Assembly: GCA_000383355.1 (NCBI GenBank)
Contig: KB911091.1
Coordinates: 137,806 to 201,805, forward strand
Reading direction: 5' to 3'
Source: Flavobacterium sp. SCGC AAA160-P02
Lineage (GTDB): Bacteria > Bacteroidota > Bacteroidia > Flavobacteriales > Flavobacteriaceae
Length of the DNA stretch: 64,000 nt
The notes beneath the pieces were generated by a model that saw only the letters and a list, made by a program, of their open reading frames with translations, did not search any database and was not told the DNA's origin. A program made the translations under genes and the position numbers. Below, in pieces: positions 9,206-19,085 of this stretch; position 1 is the first letter of the stretch, and each line of letters opens with the position of its first letter.

Positions 9206-9286
9206 GTTATTAGTTTTATTGGCTTTAAAGACACTCTCTGTATAAGTTAAAAACTTTCTGTATTTTAGTGCAAACTTTTAGCTACT

Positions 9287-10123
9287 TTGGAAACTTTATT
9301 CAATTATTTTGAAACCATACCTTCTTCACATAGAAGTTTGATACTGGTTGGCGGTATTACTTTTTTTTGGCTTTTAGAAGGTGCATTGCCTTTGTTTCTT
9401 TTTAACTACAAAAAATGGAAGCATGCCATTCCTAATTTATTTTTTACAGCAACCACAGTGATCATTAATTTTTCATTAGCTTTTTTGCTGTTATTTACAG
9501 CAGATTGGGTACAGGTCAATAATTTTGGAATTATTAATTGGATGCCAGAAATGCCACTATGGTTGTATATTTTATTGGGGGTAGTTTTATTAGATTTTTT
9601 TGGAGCTTATTTAGCTCATTATACAGAACATAAGATTAAACCTTTGTGGATGATTCATTTGGTCCATCATTCAGATCATAAAGTAGATACTACAACCGCT
9701 AATAGACATCATCCTCTAGAGAGTGTGATTCGTTTTGGGTTTACATTGTTTGGTGTATTGGTAGTTGGTGCTCCTATTGCTATTGTTATGATATATCAAT
9801 CAATGTCTTTGGTTTTTACACAATTTAATCATGCCAATATTAAGATTCCAAGATCTGTAGATAAACTATTAAGCTATGTCATCGTATCTCCCGATATGCA
9901 CAAAGTACACCATCATAATTTATTACCTTATACAGATGCCAATTATGGCAATATATTTTCTATTTGGGATCGTTTGTTGGGAACTTATATGCATTTAGAC
10001 AGAGAAAAAATTGTGTATGGTGTAGATACTTTTCCAGATGAAAAAACAAATTCTTCTTTGAAAGAATTGTTAAAACAACCTTTTCAGAGGTATCAAAAAC
10101 CTACAAATTTGAACGAATTGTAA
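9287..10123 (+). CDS. Sterol desaturase / fatty acid hydroxylase superfamily membrane protein
   Basis: 278 residues with 4-5 membrane helices and the eight-histidine di-iron pattern: HYTEH (111-115), HLVHH (124-128), RHHPLE (140-145) and HKVHHHN (205-211). The superfamily inserts oxygen or double bonds into lipids (sterols, fatty acids, carotenoids, ether lipids). The substrate is not evident. The start must be TTG at 9287: the frame has a stop at 9266-9268 and no ATG or GTG until residue 86, inside the membrane domain. It ends 5 bp before the convergent NamZ-like gene. Confidence 0.88.
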   Translation: METLFNYFETIPSSHRSLILVGGITFFWLLEGALPLFLFNYKKWKHAIPNLFFTATTVIINFSLAFLLLFTADWVQVNNFGIINWMPEMPLWLYILLGVVLLDFFGAYLAHYTEHKIKPLWMIHLVHHSDHKVDTTTANRHHPLESVIRFGFTLFGVLVVGAPIAIVMIYQSMSLVFTQFNHANIKIPRSVDKLLSYVIVSPDMHKVHHHNLLPYTDANYGNIFSIWDRLLGTYMHLDREKIVYGVDTFPDEKTNSSLKELLKQPFQRYQKPTNLNEL

Positions 10124-10128
10124 AAAGC

Positions 10129-11319
10129 CTATTGGTAGATTATATATTTTTTTCTAACAATCTTAAATTTTTCTAAGCCCTCTTGCCATGAAGCTTTAAT
10201 ATCTGCTTCAGAAACCTTTTCTTCTAGCTGTGCTTGAAGTTTTGTAGTTCCTGCTAATTTGGTAAAAAAAGTATTAAAAAAATTCTTAGTTCTATTTTGT
10301 TTTGTTGCCTTAATTAGCCAAGAAAGGTTTAAGGAAGTTAATTTTTCAGCGTCTCTTAAATCTTCTCCATAAGAAATCATATGAGCATGTTTTGGGTATT
10401 TTGCTCCTTCATTAGGAGTTGGTGTAAACGAGAATTTACTTTTAGTATTTAAAAAAGGAGAGCCATAAATTTGAAATTGCATGTTGGTTCCACGTCCAGC
10501 ATTTACATTTGTGCCCTCAAAAAAGCACAAACTAGGGTAGAGGTTGATGGCCTTTTTATTAGGTAAGTTTGGTGAAGGTTTTATGGGTAAGTTATAGGTA
10601 GAACTATGCGTATAATTTTTTAGTTTAATAACAGTTAAAGAAGCTTTTAGCCCATTATCCAACCATTTCTCTCCATTAATCATGAGTCCGTATTCACCTA
10701 TGGTCATTCCATAAACAACAGGAACAGGATGCATTCCTACAAAACTTTTATGTGCTGGTTCTAAAATTGGCCCATCTATATAATGTCCGTTTGGGTTTGG
10801 TCTGTCTAGTAATAATAAAGGAATTTTAAGTTCTGCACAAGCCTCCATGACGTAGTGTAAAGTAGAAATATAGGTGTAAAATCTAGCACCAACATCTTGA
10901 ATATCAAAAACCACCAGATCAATATCTTTTAATTGAGCTTTTGTAGGTTTTTTGTTTTTTCCATAAAGCGATATCAGAGGAAGTCCTGTTTTTGCGTCCA
11001 TTCCGTCAGTTATAGATTCTCCAGCATCTGCTTTTCCTCTAAAACCATGCTCTGGAGCAAAGACCTTTTGAATATTTAATTTTAAAGAAACCAAGCTATC
11101 TACTAAGTGAGTATAGTTGGATCCGTTAGAAATAATAGATGTTTGGTTTGCGACAATAGCAATTCTTTTCCCTTTTAATTTTGAGACGTATAAGTTTGTT
11201 TGGTCTGCACCAGTAAGGATTTTATAGGAAGATTTAGTTTCTTGAGCACAGGAAACGATTGCGGTACAAATCACAAAAAGAATAAATAAATATGTACTTT
11301 TACGTGCAGTTAAAATCAT
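10129..11319 (-). CDS. namZ: DUF1343 lipoprotein, exo-beta-N-acetylmuramidase NamZ-like
   Basis: 396 residues with a lipoprotein signal peptide ending IVSC (Cys24). The DUF1343 domain is clear: VANQTS, FAPEHGFRG, GLPLISLYG, FDIQDVGARFYTY, LDRPNPNG, GPILEP and FEGTNVNAGRGT. NamZ of Bacillus subtilis, from this family, releases N-acetylmuramic acid from non-reducing ends of peptidoglycan fragments; a role in muropeptide recycling at the outer envelope is therefore inferred. Its ATG is only 4 bp from the TTG start of the divergent permease gene, so its promoter must overlap that gene. Symbol is by homology. Confidence 0.85.
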   Translation of the reverse strand: MILTARKSTYLFILFVICTAIVSCAQETKSSYKILTGADQTNLYVSKLKGKRIAIVANQTSIISNGSNYTHLVDSLVSLKLNIQKVFAPEHGFRGKADAGESITDGMDAKTGLPLISLYGKNKKPTKAQLKDIDLVVFDIQDVGARFYTYISTLHYVMEACAELKIPLLLLDRPNPNGHYIDGPILEPAHKSFVGMHPVPVVYGMTIGEYGLMINGEKWLDNGLKASLTVIKLKNYTHSSTYNLPIKPSPNLPNKKAINLYPSLCFFEGTNVNAGRGTNMQFQIYGSPFLNTKSKFSFTPTPNEGAKYPKHAHMISYGEDLRDAEKLTSLNLSWLIKATKQNRTKNFFNTFFTKLAGTTKLQAQLEEKVSEADIKASWQEGLEKFKIVRKKYIIYQ

Positions 11320-11323
11320 AGCA

Positions 11324-12559
11324 TTGAATTACGAATTATTTGTAGCGAAACGTATTATCTCTGGTAAAGAGCATAAAAGTAGTATATCGTCTCCAATAAT
11401 AAAAATTGCAATTGCAGCAATTTCATTAGGAGTCATTATTATGTTAATTGCTATTGCTACTGGAGAGGGTTTGCGCGAAAAAATTAGGAGTAAAATGTCT
11501 GGTTTTAAAGGACATATACAAATCACAAAATACGACGCTAACAATTCTGATGTTTCTGTGATGCCTATTAGCAAAAACCAGAAATTTTACCCTACATTTT
11601 CTAACATCAAAGGAATTAAAAACGTTCAAGTTTATGCCAATCAGGTTGGTTTGATTAGAACAAAAACCGATTTTGAGGGCATTGTTTTTAAAGGGGTTTC
11701 TACAGATTATGACTGGACATTTTTTAAAGAGTATTTAATTGCAGGAAGAATTCCAGATTTTAATCAAAAACGAACTAGAGATGTTTTGTTATCTAAAACA
11801 ATTGTCAATAGACTGCAATTGCAATTAAATGACACCATAAATGTAACCTTCTTTAAAAGCAAGGCTTCTAAATTACCATCAAATAGAAAATTAGTGATTA
11901 CTGGCATTTACAATACTGGTTTTTTAGAGTTTGATAAAAATATAATGATTGGTGATATTAGGCAGGTTCAACGATTGAATCGTTGGAGTGAAAATGAGGT
12001 TGGTGGTTTTGAAGTTATTTTAGAAAATTTTGATGAACTGCAACAGAAAGGCACTGAAATTTATAAAGAAATTGACGCAACTTTAGATGCTACGACAATT
12101 GCTTCTAATTACCCTGGATTATTTGAATGGATAGAGCTTTTTGACAACAATACCTGGTTTATCATTATTATCATGATTTTAGTCGCTGGAATTAATATGA
12201 TCACAGCCTTGTTAGTTCTTATTTTAGAACGTATTCCTATGGTAGGTATTTTGAAGGCCATGGGAAGTTCTAACTGGAGCATACGAAAGATCTTTTTATA
12301 CAACGCTTCCTACTTAATTTTTGTTGGGTTGTTTTGGGGAAATTTAATTGGCTTACTACTGCTTTTTTTACAGAAATATGGAGGATTTATTACCTTAGAT
12401 CCTGCCACATATTATGTTTCTGAAGTTCCTATAAGTATTGATTTTTTAACCATAGTATTCGTAAACATAGGTACTTTGGTTTTGTGTTTTTTAATGCTCA
12501 TTATCCCTTCTGTTATTATCACAAAAATTCAACCTTCCAAATCTATTCGATTTGCTTAA
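11324..12559 (+). CDS. ABC transporter permease, LolC/LolE-like (MacB/FtsX fold)
   Basis: 411 residues: an N-terminal helix (about 27-49), a large periplasmic MacB-type domain (about 50-270) and three C-terminal helices (about 280-305, 325-350, 380-400). The N-terminus NYELFVAKRIISG and the segment LVLILERIPMVGILKAMG are the LolC/E pattern, so lipoprotein release from the inner membrane is the likely job. Start is TTG at 11324; no other in-frame start precedes the first helix. No ATPase is adjacent; a LolD-like ATPase lies at 58960-59619. The start is 4 bp from the divergent namZ-like start. Confidence 0.87.
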   Translation: MNYELFVAKRIISGKEHKSSISSPIIKIAIAAISLGVIIMLIAIATGEGLREKIRSKMSGFKGHIQITKYDANNSDVSVMPISKNQKFYPTFSNIKGIKNVQVYANQVGLIRTKTDFEGIVFKGVSTDYDWTFFKEYLIAGRIPDFNQKRTRDVLLSKTIVNRLQLQLNDTINVTFFKSKASKLPSNRKLVITGIYNTGFLEFDKNIMIGDIRQVQRLNRWSENEVGGFEVILENFDELQQKGTEIYKEIDATLDATTIASNYPGLFEWIELFDNNTWFIIIIMILVAGINMITALLVLILERIPMVGILKAMGSSNWSIRKIFLYNASYLIFVGLFWGNLIGLLLLFLQKYGGFITLDPATYYVSEVPISIDFLTIVFVNIGTLVLCFLMLIIPSVIITKIQPSKSIRFA

Positions 12560-12639
12560 TGATGTTCTTGTGAAAACACCAGTCTCTTGAAGGTTATCTC
12601 TTAAATATTTTGTTCCTTTACAGCATAATTTAGAACAGA

Positions 12640-13617
12640 ATGCAATACGCTAATAATATTTTAGAAACCATAGGGAATACTCCTTTAATAAAGATAAATC
12701 AGTTAACAAAAGAGTTGCCGTGTTTGGTGTTATCCAAATATGAAACGTTTAATCCTGGAAATTCTGTAAAAGATAGAATGGCTTTGCAAATGATTGAAGA
12801 TGCAGAGGCAGACGGCCGTTTAAAACCCGGTGGAACTATTATTGAGGGAACCTCTGGAAATACAGGAATGGGACTAGCATTGGCAGCCATAGTAAAAGGC
12901 TATAAATGTATTTTTGTGATGGCAGACAAGCAGTCTAAAGAAAAAGTAGATATTTTAAGAGCTGTAGGAGCAGAGGTGGTAGTTTGTCCAACAGATGTAG
13001 AGCCAGACGATCCTTCATCTTATTATTCGGTATCTAAAAGATTAGGAAAAGAGACGCCTAATTCTTGGTATGTAAACCAGTATGACAATCCAAGTAATTG
13101 TAAAGCACATTTTAAAAGTACAGGTCCAGAAATATGGGAACAAACAGCAGGTAAAATAACCCATTTTGTTGTTGGAGTAGGAACAGGAGGTACCATTTCA
13201 GGAGTTGGAAGCTATTTAAAAATGATGAATCCTGCTATTAAAATATGGGGAATAGATACCTACGGATCTGTATTTAAAAAATACCATGAAACAGGAATTT
13301 TTGATGAAAAAGAGATTTATCCATACATTACCGAAGGAATTGGAGAAGATATTTTACCACTTAATGTAAACTTTTCTTTAATAGACGGTTTTACCAAAGT
13401 AACCGATAAAGATGCGGCCATATACACTCAAAGGCTCGCCAAAGAAGAGGGAATGTTTTTAGGGAATTCTGCAGGTGCTGCTATTAAAGGGCTCTTGCAA
13501 TTAAAAGAACATTTCACAAAAGATGATGTAGTGGTGGTGTTATTTCATGATCATGGAAGCAGGTATGTTGGTAAAATGTTTAATGATGATTGGATGCGAG
13601 AACAAGGGTTTATCTAA
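12640..13617 (+). CDS. PLP-dependent cystathionine beta-synthase / cysteine synthase family enzyme
   Basis: 325 residues, fold-type II PLP enzyme. The PLP lysine is in NPGNSVKDRMA (Lys44), the substrate/PLP loop is SGNTG (72-76), and the phosphate-binding loop is GTGGTISG (about 180-187). The block EGIGEDILP resembles cystathionine beta-synthases more than CysK, and there are no C-terminal CBS domains. It probably joins serine (or O-acetylserine) with homocysteine or sulfide. No neighbour indicates the pathway. The distinction between CBS and cysteine synthase is inference. Confidence 0.85.
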   Translation: MQYANNILETIGNTPLIKINQLTKELPCLVLSKYETFNPGNSVKDRMALQMIEDAEADGRLKPGGTIIEGTSGNTGMGLALAAIVKGYKCIFVMADKQSKEKVDILRAVGAEVVVCPTDVEPDDPSSYYSVSKRLGKETPNSWYVNQYDNPSNCKAHFKSTGPEIWEQTAGKITHFVVGVGTGGTISGVGSYLKMMNPAIKIWGIDTYGSVFKKYHETGIFDEKEIYPYITEGIGEDILPLNVNFSLIDGFTKVTDKDAAIYTQRLAKEEGMFLGNSAGAAIKGLLQLKEHFTKDDVVVVLFHDHGSRYVGKMFNDDWMREQGFI

Positions 13618-13709
13618 CTTACATTAACAGTCGAAGATCAAAAAAATAAAGAAATAACAAAGAATCAAGTAAGATTACTATCTTTATAATCATAATCAAA
13701 TCACAAAAT

Positions 13710-15020
13710 ATGAAAATTTTTAAAGTCATCGTTTTTGCATTGTTGATTGCATCTTGCAATAACAAACAAGAACCAACAAACAATCTTATGAATTATTCAG
13801 ATGAAATTTTGGAAAAAGCTCAGGCAATTCACGATCGAGTATTGGTCTTAGATACTCATGTAGATATTAGCGTAACTAATTTTACTGCCGATAAAAATTA
13901 TACAGAAGACCTAGGAAATCAAGTAAACCTGCCTACAATGGAAGCTGGTGGTTTAGATGTTGCTTGGTTTATTGTGTATACAGGACAAGGAGCATTAACA
14001 CCAGAAGGATACGACAAAGCCTATGAAAATGCCGTTAGTAAATTTGATGCAATTCATAGGTTAACCAAAGAAATTGCACCAGAAAGAATAGGTTTAGCAG
14101 TGAGTTCTGCAGAGGCAAAAGAATTACACGCTTCTGGAAAGAAGATTGCCATGATTGGAGTAGAAAACGCCTATCCTTTAGGAACAGATATCTCTAGAGT
14201 AAAAGAATTTTATGATAGAGGTGCTAGATACATGTCTTTATCTCACAATGGCCACAGTCAGTTTTGCGATTCTAATACGGGAGAGAAAGATAGTTTGTGG
14301 GTAGATAAAGGAGTAAGTGATCTAGGTAAGCTAGTGATTAAAGAAATGAACAAATGGGGTATTATGATAGATGTTTCTCATCCGTCTAAACAATCTATAA
14401 AAGACATGATTAACTTGTCTAAGGCTCCTATCATAGCTTCACATTCATCTGCAAGAGCTCTGTGTAACCATAGTAGAAATTTAGATGACGAGCAGTTAGA
14501 ATGGATGAAATCTAACGGAGGTGTTGTGCAAACAGTTGCATTTAGTTCGTATGTGAGTACAGAAAAGCATTCAGCACATGCAGCTGCACTTAGTGAAAAA
14601 GTTACAGCCTTAGCTAAAGAAAGAGGTCTTGAAATGAAATCTTGGGATGAAATTAGAAAACTAGAAGCCACAGAAAGAGATCGTTATATGAAAACATACA
14701 GAGCTATGTCTGAAGAAGCAGCTTCTATGATGTCTGATGAAGATCCTAAACCAGTAGATGTTGCAGATTATGTAGATCATATAGATTATTTAGTAAAAAA
14801 AATGGGCTTAGACCATGTAGGAATAAGTTCAGATTTTGATGGAGGAGGAGGAATCTACGGATGGAACGATGCTTCTGAAACTTTAAATGTTACTGCAGAA
14901 TTAGTAAAAAGAGGCTATACAGAAGCTCAAATTGCTCAATTATGGAGTGGTAATTTACTTAGAGTGTTAGACGATGTTGCAGCTATAGCAAAAGAATTAC
15001 AAGCAGCAGACAAGGTGTAA
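13710..15020 (+). CDS. Membrane dipeptidase (M19, renal dipeptidase family) lipoprotein
   Basis: 436 residues with a lipoprotein signal (LIASC, Cys16). M19 hallmarks: LDTHVDI (H50/D52, metal ligands), GVENAYPLG (Glu bridging ligand), LSHNG, DVSHPS and ASHSSARALCNHSRN, then HVGISSDFDGGGG and WSGNLLRVL. These are binuclear zinc dipeptidases, some acting on D-amino-acid dipeptides. As a lipoprotein it would act in the periplasm or at the outer membrane on peptides, perhaps from peptidoglycan. It ends in a strong terminator. Confidence 0.92.
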   Translation: MKIFKVIVFALLIASCNNKQEPTNNLMNYSDEILEKAQAIHDRVLVLDTHVDISVTNFTADKNYTEDLGNQVNLPTMEAGGLDVAWFIVYTGQGALTPEGYDKAYENAVSKFDAIHRLTKEIAPERIGLAVSSAEAKELHASGKKIAMIGVENAYPLGTDISRVKEFYDRGARYMSLSHNGHSQFCDSNTGEKDSLWVDKGVSDLGKLVIKEMNKWGIMIDVSHPSKQSIKDMINLSKAPIIASHSSARALCNHSRNLDDEQLEWMKSNGGVVQTVAFSSYVSTEKHSAHAAALSEKVTALAKERGLEMKSWDEIRKLEATERDRYMKTYRAMSEEAASMMSDEDPKPVDVADYVDHIDYLVKKMGLDHVGISSDFDGGGGIYGWNDASETLNVTAELVKRGYTEAQIAQLWSGNLLRVLDDVAAIAKELQAADKV

Positions 15021-15049
15021 AAAAATAATAGAATACAGTTTAAAATTCA

Positions 15050-15079
15050 AAAACCATCTCCAAAGGAGATGGTTTTTTT
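15050..15079 (+). terminator. Rho-independent terminator of the M19 dipeptidase gene
   Basis: AAAACCATCTCC (15050-15061), loop AAA and GGAGATGGTTTT (15065-15076) form a perfect 12-bp stem followed by T's, about 30 nt after the stop. The A-rich other side makes it potentially bidirectional. The next 210 bp up to lipA are AT-rich and I see nothing else in them. Confidence 0.92.
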
Positions 15080-15290
15080 AAACTAAAACTAATCAAATTA
15101 TTTTTTAAAAAATCAAATAATAATGCTTGGTTAATTACTTTTCAAGTATTGTGCCAAAAAATAGTAAATGGTATTATTACACTTAAAAAAATATCATTTT
15201 CACATTTTTTTAACGTAATTCTAGAAATTTTAAAAAATTTCAATTTATTGTTCTCAGAAAAAAAGAAATTTCTGAAAGTGTTTTACTCAC

Positions 15291-16160
15291 TTATTTAGCG
15301 TGCTTATGCGCTTTATAAGAAGAACGAACCAAGGCACCACTTTCTACATACATAAAGCCCATTTCTAGGCCTAAGGTTTCGTATTTTTTAAACTGATCTG
15401 GCGTAATAAACTCTTTTACAGGTAAGTGTTTTTTTGTTGGTTGTAAATATTGTCCAATTGTTAAAACATCCAAGCCTACTCCTTGAAGATCTTTCATAGT
15501 TTGAATCACTTCTTCTTCTGTTTCACCAAGACCTAACATTAAGCCAGTTTTAGTTCTCATTCCTTTTTCTTTAAGGTATTGTAAAACCCCTAAACTTCTG
15601 TCATATTTTGCTTGAATACGAACTTCTCGGGTAAGTCTACGAACTGTTTCCATATTGTGAGAAACTACCTCAGGGTGTACTGCTATAATTCTATCTATTT
15701 GTGAAGTTTTTCCTTGAAAATCAGGAATCAATGTTTCTAGAGTTGTATTAGGGTTTGCTCTTCTAATGGCATCTACAGTTTCTGCCCAGATAATAGACCC
15801 TCCATCTTTTAAATCATCTCTATCTACGGAAGTAACTACGGCATGTTTAATGCCCATAATTTTTATTGATCTTGCTACTTTTTCTGGCTCATCCCATTCT
15901 ACTGTTTCGGGTCTTCCGGTTTTTACACCACAAAAACCACAGGATCTGGTACAGATGTTTCCTAAAATCATAAAGGTAGCAGTTCCTTCACCCCAGCACT
16001 CTCCCATGTTAGGGCAGCTACCGCTAGTGCAAATAGTATTTAATTTATACTTATCTACCAAGCCTCTTAGTTCTGTGTATTTTTTACCCACAGGTAATTT
16101 TACACGCAACCAGTCTGGTTTTTTTACTCGCTTAGGAAGTACAGCAGTATCGTTTGCCAT
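15291..16160 (-). CDS. lipA: Lipoyl synthase
   Basis: 289 residues from the ATG at 16160; an upstream in-frame ATG would add 21 hydrophobic residues unlike LipA and would place the promoter inside the gene. The auxiliary cluster motif C-x4-C-x5-C ([12 protein letters not shown], Cys44/49/55) and the radical-SAM motif CTRSCGFC (Cys70/74/77) are both intact, and the C-terminal RSSYKA serine ligand is present. It inserts two sulfurs into protein-bound octanoyl groups to make the lipoyl cofactor used with Lpd complexes. Its own promoter overlaps the end of the upstream Nramp-like gene. Confidence 0.96.
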   Translation of the reverse strand: MANDTAVLPKRVKKPDWLRVKLPVGKKYTELRGLVDKYKLNTICTSGSCPNMGECWGEGTATFMILGNICTRSCGFCGVKTGRPETVEWDEPEKVARSIKIMGIKHAVVTSVDRDDLKDGGSIIWAETVDAIRRANPNTTLETLIPDFQGKTSQIDRIIAVHPEVVSHNMETVRRLTREVRIQAKYDRSLGVLQYLKEKGMRTKTGLMLGLGETEEEVIQTMKDLQGVGLDVLTIGQYLQPTKKHLPVKEFITPDQFKKYETLGLEMGFMYVESGALVRSSYKAHKHAK

Positions 16161-16181
16161 TTTTTGTGATAATTTATAATG

Positions 16182-16213
16182 CAAAGTTACGAAGAAAACT
16201 ATTATAAATTCAA
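16182..16213 (-). promoter_or_regulatory. lipA promoter: TTG-N21-TAACTTTG
   Basis: On the minus strand TTG (16211-16213) and TAACTTTG (16182-16189) are separated by 21 bp, a full match to the Bacteroidota sigma-A promoter (TTG, 17-23 bp, TAnnTTTG). The -7 lies 21 nt before the lipA ATG, and the -33 sits inside the last codons of the Nramp-like gene. Confidence 0.7.
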
Positions 16214-17419
16214 TAAGAACCAAGCACTAAATCCTACTAAAAAAATAATTCCACAGATACTTAAGATTTTCAAATATATAGAAGGCCTATGTTCTTTAGG
16301 TGTGTGTTTTCCAGTAATTAAAATGTAGTTTAAAATAGCATAGAATGGTGCTGTTAAAAAAGAAAGTATGGTTCCTATTTTAACCATCAAGCCCATATTA
16401 TCACTAAAGTATTTTAGAATTATAAAGGTTCCTAAACTCAGTACTACTATCCAAAACCAGTAGTTCAATTTTATTTTTGTAGGAAACAACAATTCATTGG
16501 CTTTAGACATAGCTCTTGGTGATGCATCTAAAGCAGTAATAGTGGTGCTAAACATGGTGGTTAAAGCTGCAATTGCAATAAATACATAAGCAAAATTTCC
16601 TAAATTCTTGGTATATAGCTCTATCAATTGTCCAGCAAAAATACCTCCTTTATTAGAAAAACTTTGTTCAGAATTGTGCATAACCAAAGCTCCTAATATT
16701 AAAAAACAGGCTGCTAAGAATATGGTGCCAATATAGCCAACGTTAAAATCGAATATAGCTTGTTTAGGCGTTATTTTTTGATGTGATATTTTCTCTTTTT
16801 CTACAGACCAAATAGATTGCCAAATAGAAATATCTAAAGATGTTGGCATCCAACCTAAAAAGGCAATTAAAAAGGTAATTTCAATAGTTCCTTTTGGAAT
16901 CACTTGCTCAAAACTAAAAGCTTGATTGTTTTTTAATAGCGCAGCAGTTACGGCAAATAATGTGCATATGGTTAGTAATAAAATTACATATTTCATTAAA
17001 CCATCTAGCAATTTGTATTTTCCTACTAGCAAGATAATCATACTGCTAATTGTAATAAGTACAGACCAAGTAAATAAATCAAAAGTTCCAAAAATATTGA
17101 TAGCCAAACCAGCTGTGACTATTGTCACTGCAGCTTGAATGATAAACATGGTTAAAAAGCTAATAGCATAACTAATAGCTAAAACTACTTTTCCTAATTT
17201 TTTATATCCATCTAATAATGTTTCTCCTGTAGCAGCTGCATATCTGGGGCCAAATTGAAAAAAAGGATATTTAAAAATAGTAGCTAAAAGTAATACCCAT
17301 AGTAATCCAAAGCCAAAATCTGCACCAGCTCTCGTAGATTGTACCAAATGAGAAACACCAACCGCTGCACCTGCAAAAAGTAATCCAGGACCTAAAGATT
17401 TAAAGATGTTTTTTTTCAT
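16202..17419 (-). CDS. Nramp-like transporter with substituted metal-binding motif
   Basis: 405 residues, about 11 membrane helices. The first helix aligns without gaps to MntH-type Nramp proteins (GPGLLFAG..., [12 protein letters not shown]), but the DPGN metal motif reads GVSH (21-24), so both the Asp and the Asn ligand are gone. The helix-6 motif MPH reads MPT (191-193), keeping only the Met. Canonical Nramps move Mn2+ or Fe2+ with protons; this one should differ in substrate or mechanism. Its ATG overlaps the sigma factor stop (ATGA), so it is translationally coupled, last in the operon 19289-16202. Confidence 0.82.
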   Translation of the reverse strand: MKKNIFKSLGPGLLFAGAAVGVSHLVQSTRAGADFGFGLLWVLLLATIFKYPFFQFGPRYAAATGETLLDGYKKLGKVVLAISYAISFLTMFIIQAAVTIVTAGLAINIFGTFDLFTWSVLITISSMIILLVGKYKLLDGLMKYVILLLTICTLFAVTAALLKNNQAFSFEQVIPKGTIEITFLIAFLGWMPTSLDISIWQSIWSVEKEKISHQKITPKQAIFDFNVGYIGTIFLAACFLILGALVMHNSEQSFSNKGGIFAGQLIELYTKNLGNFAYVFIAIAALTTMFSTTITALDASPRAMSKANELLFPTKIKLNYWFWIVVLSLGTFIILKYFSDNMGLMVKIGTILSFLTAPFYAILNYILITGKHTPKEHRPSIYLKILSICGIIFLVGFSAWFLLNL

Positions 17420-17982
17420 TCAGATTTCTTTATAATCTCTGCCAATAGCTTTTTAGCACGTAATAATTTTACTTTTACATTGTTCATCGGTTCATTAATT
17501 TCTTGAGAAATTTCTTTATAACTCAATTCTTTAAAAAAACGCAAATGAATCACCTCTTGGTATTTTGGTTTCAGTTGTTTAATATCTAGCAACAGTTTGG
17601 CTAAGTTTTGTTCGGTAATAATTTTGTCTTCAGGTGTAGGATTGTCGTCAACAATCTTGTACGCTTCAGCTTCTTGTTCTTCACTAGTAGCTGTATTGAT
17701 AGATTTTTTATTTCTTCTAATAAGATCTATGTGTATGTTTTTTGAAATGGTAATTAACCAGGTCTTAAACAGGTATTTTTCATCAAAAGTGTTAATCTTG
17801 TCAAAGGCTTTCGAAAAGGTTTGAATGGTAATATCTTCAGCGTCATTTTCATTGTGAGTTCTCTTTAGCTGATAGTTGTAGACATTAGACCAAAAGTGAT
17901 GCAATAGAAAGTTAAAAGAACCTTGGTTTCCCTCTTTTGCTTTCTGAATGTAAGTAGCCAATATTTCTTTTGTTATTTCCAA
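17416..17982 (-). CDS. ECF-type RNA polymerase sigma factor (TTG start)
   Basis: 188 residues with region 2 (FNFLLHHFWSNVYNYQLKRT...NDAEDITIQTFSKAF, about 23-62) and region 4 (KPKYQEVIHLRFFKELSYKEIS, about 138-160, helix-turn-helix). The start has to be TTG at 17982: there is no in-frame ATG or GTG between the first conserved residues and the upstream sequence. The gene overlaps the end of the glycosyltransferase by 10 bp and the start of the Nramp-like gene by 4 bp. No anti-sigma gene is adjacent, unusual for an ECF factor; it may be controlled at transcription or through its membrane-protein neighbours (inference). Confidence 0.9.
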   Translation of the reverse strand: MEITKEILATYIQKAKEGNQGSFNFLLHHFWSNVYNYQLKRTHNENDAEDITIQTFSKAFDKINTFDEKYLFKTWLITISKNIHIDLIRRNKKSINTATSEEQEAEAYKIVDDNPTPEDKIITEQNLAKLLLDIKQLKPKYQEVIHLRFFKELSYKEISQEINEPMNNVKVKLLRAKKLLAEIIKKSE

Positions 17983-19079
17983 TGCGTAGGTTTTGAAATA
18001 GAGTTGGTTATAAATATAACAAATTGAAATAGAACTAAAAATAGTTCTAAAAATGGCAAAAAATAAAGAAGGCTAGTTTCTTTTAATTTTTTAGCAGAAA
18101 AACCAACAATTAAATAGGTGAAAACCACATAACTTACTGCAGTACTAATTGTTATAACATCTGGCTTACATACCAATACAAAGGGAGCTAATAGAAAAAA
18201 AAGAAGTTTAGAACTATAAAATAAGCCCAAGAAAAATTGATGTTTATATGTATAATGAGAAGCCGTAGTTACATGTCTTCTTTTTTGACGAAACCATTTT
18301 TTTAGACTAGTTGGAGCTTCAGAAAACGTAAAGCTATTAGGAGCTAAAGCAATTATTGTATTTGATGAAGTTGCTGCGTCTCTAATAAATAAATCATCAT
18401 CTCCAGACCTAATTTGCATGTGATTTATAAAACCATTAACTCTAAAAAACTCACTTTTTGTATAGGCTAAATTTCTTCCAACAGCCATATATGGTCTATT
18501 TAATTTGGCATATGAAAAATACTGAATAGCAGAAAGCAATGTTTCAAACCGTACTAATAGATTTACAAAAGAATGTTTTTTAGATAAATAGGCTCCATAG
18601 CCTATTACAATAGATTTAGATTCAGAAAAAAGAACACTCATCTCTTGAATCCAATTTTTTGAAGCAGGAATACAATCAGCATCTGTAAAAAGCAACTGCT
18701 CGTGACTGGCAGCCTTAATTCCAAGCGTTAATGCATATTTTTTATTTCCCCAAAAAGCTTCGTTATTTTGCACATTTACAACTGTAATTCTAGAATCATT
18801 TTCTTTAAATTTTTTCATTACCTCTAATGTTTCATCATTTGAAGCATCATTAATTAAGACCAATTCATAGCGGCTATAATCTTGCTCCAGAAGTAATGGG
18901 ACGAGTTTATTTAAATTAATAACTTCATTTTTTGCACAAACAATAACAGATATTGGAAGACACTCATTAAGAGGTTTTTTAGTAGTTTTATGAAGTAGAA
19001 ATGGAATAAAAGAGATGTAATAACAAAGTTGAATAACTGTAACAGCTACAAAAATGTAGAATAAAACAGTAATGATCAT
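17973..19079 (-). CDS. Family 2 glycosyltransferase, membrane-anchored
   Basis: 368 residues. An N-terminal helix (1-30) is followed by a GT-A domain: SVIVCAKNE (44-52), LINDASND (75-82), DADC metal motif (133-136), the acceptor-base region SGDDDLF, and the Q/R-x-x-R-W-like RQKRRH (about 263-268); two or three C-terminal helices follow. This is the architecture of processive or lipid-linked-sugar GT2 enzymes. Product unknown. It starts 6 bp after the 67-aa gene and overlaps the sigma gene, so all are one operon. Confidence 0.88.
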   Translation of the reverse strand: MIITVLFYIFVAVTVIQLCYYISFIPFLLHKTTKKPLNECLPISVIVCAKNEVINLNKLVPLLLEQDYSRYELVLINDASNDETLEVMKKFKENDSRITVVNVQNNEAFWGNKKYALTLGIKAASHEQLLFTDADCIPASKNWIQEMSVLFSESKSIVIGYGAYLSKKHSFVNLLVRFETLLSAIQYFSYAKLNRPYMAVGRNLAYTKSEFFRVNGFINHMQIRSGDDDLFIRDAATSSNTIIALAPNSFTFSEAPTSLKKWFRQKRRHVTTASHYTYKHQFFLGLFYSSKLLFFLLAPFVLVCKPDVITISTAVSYVVFTYLIVGFSAKKLKETSLLYFLPFLELFLVLFQFVIFITNSISKPTHWK

Positions 19080-19085
19080 TAGGAG

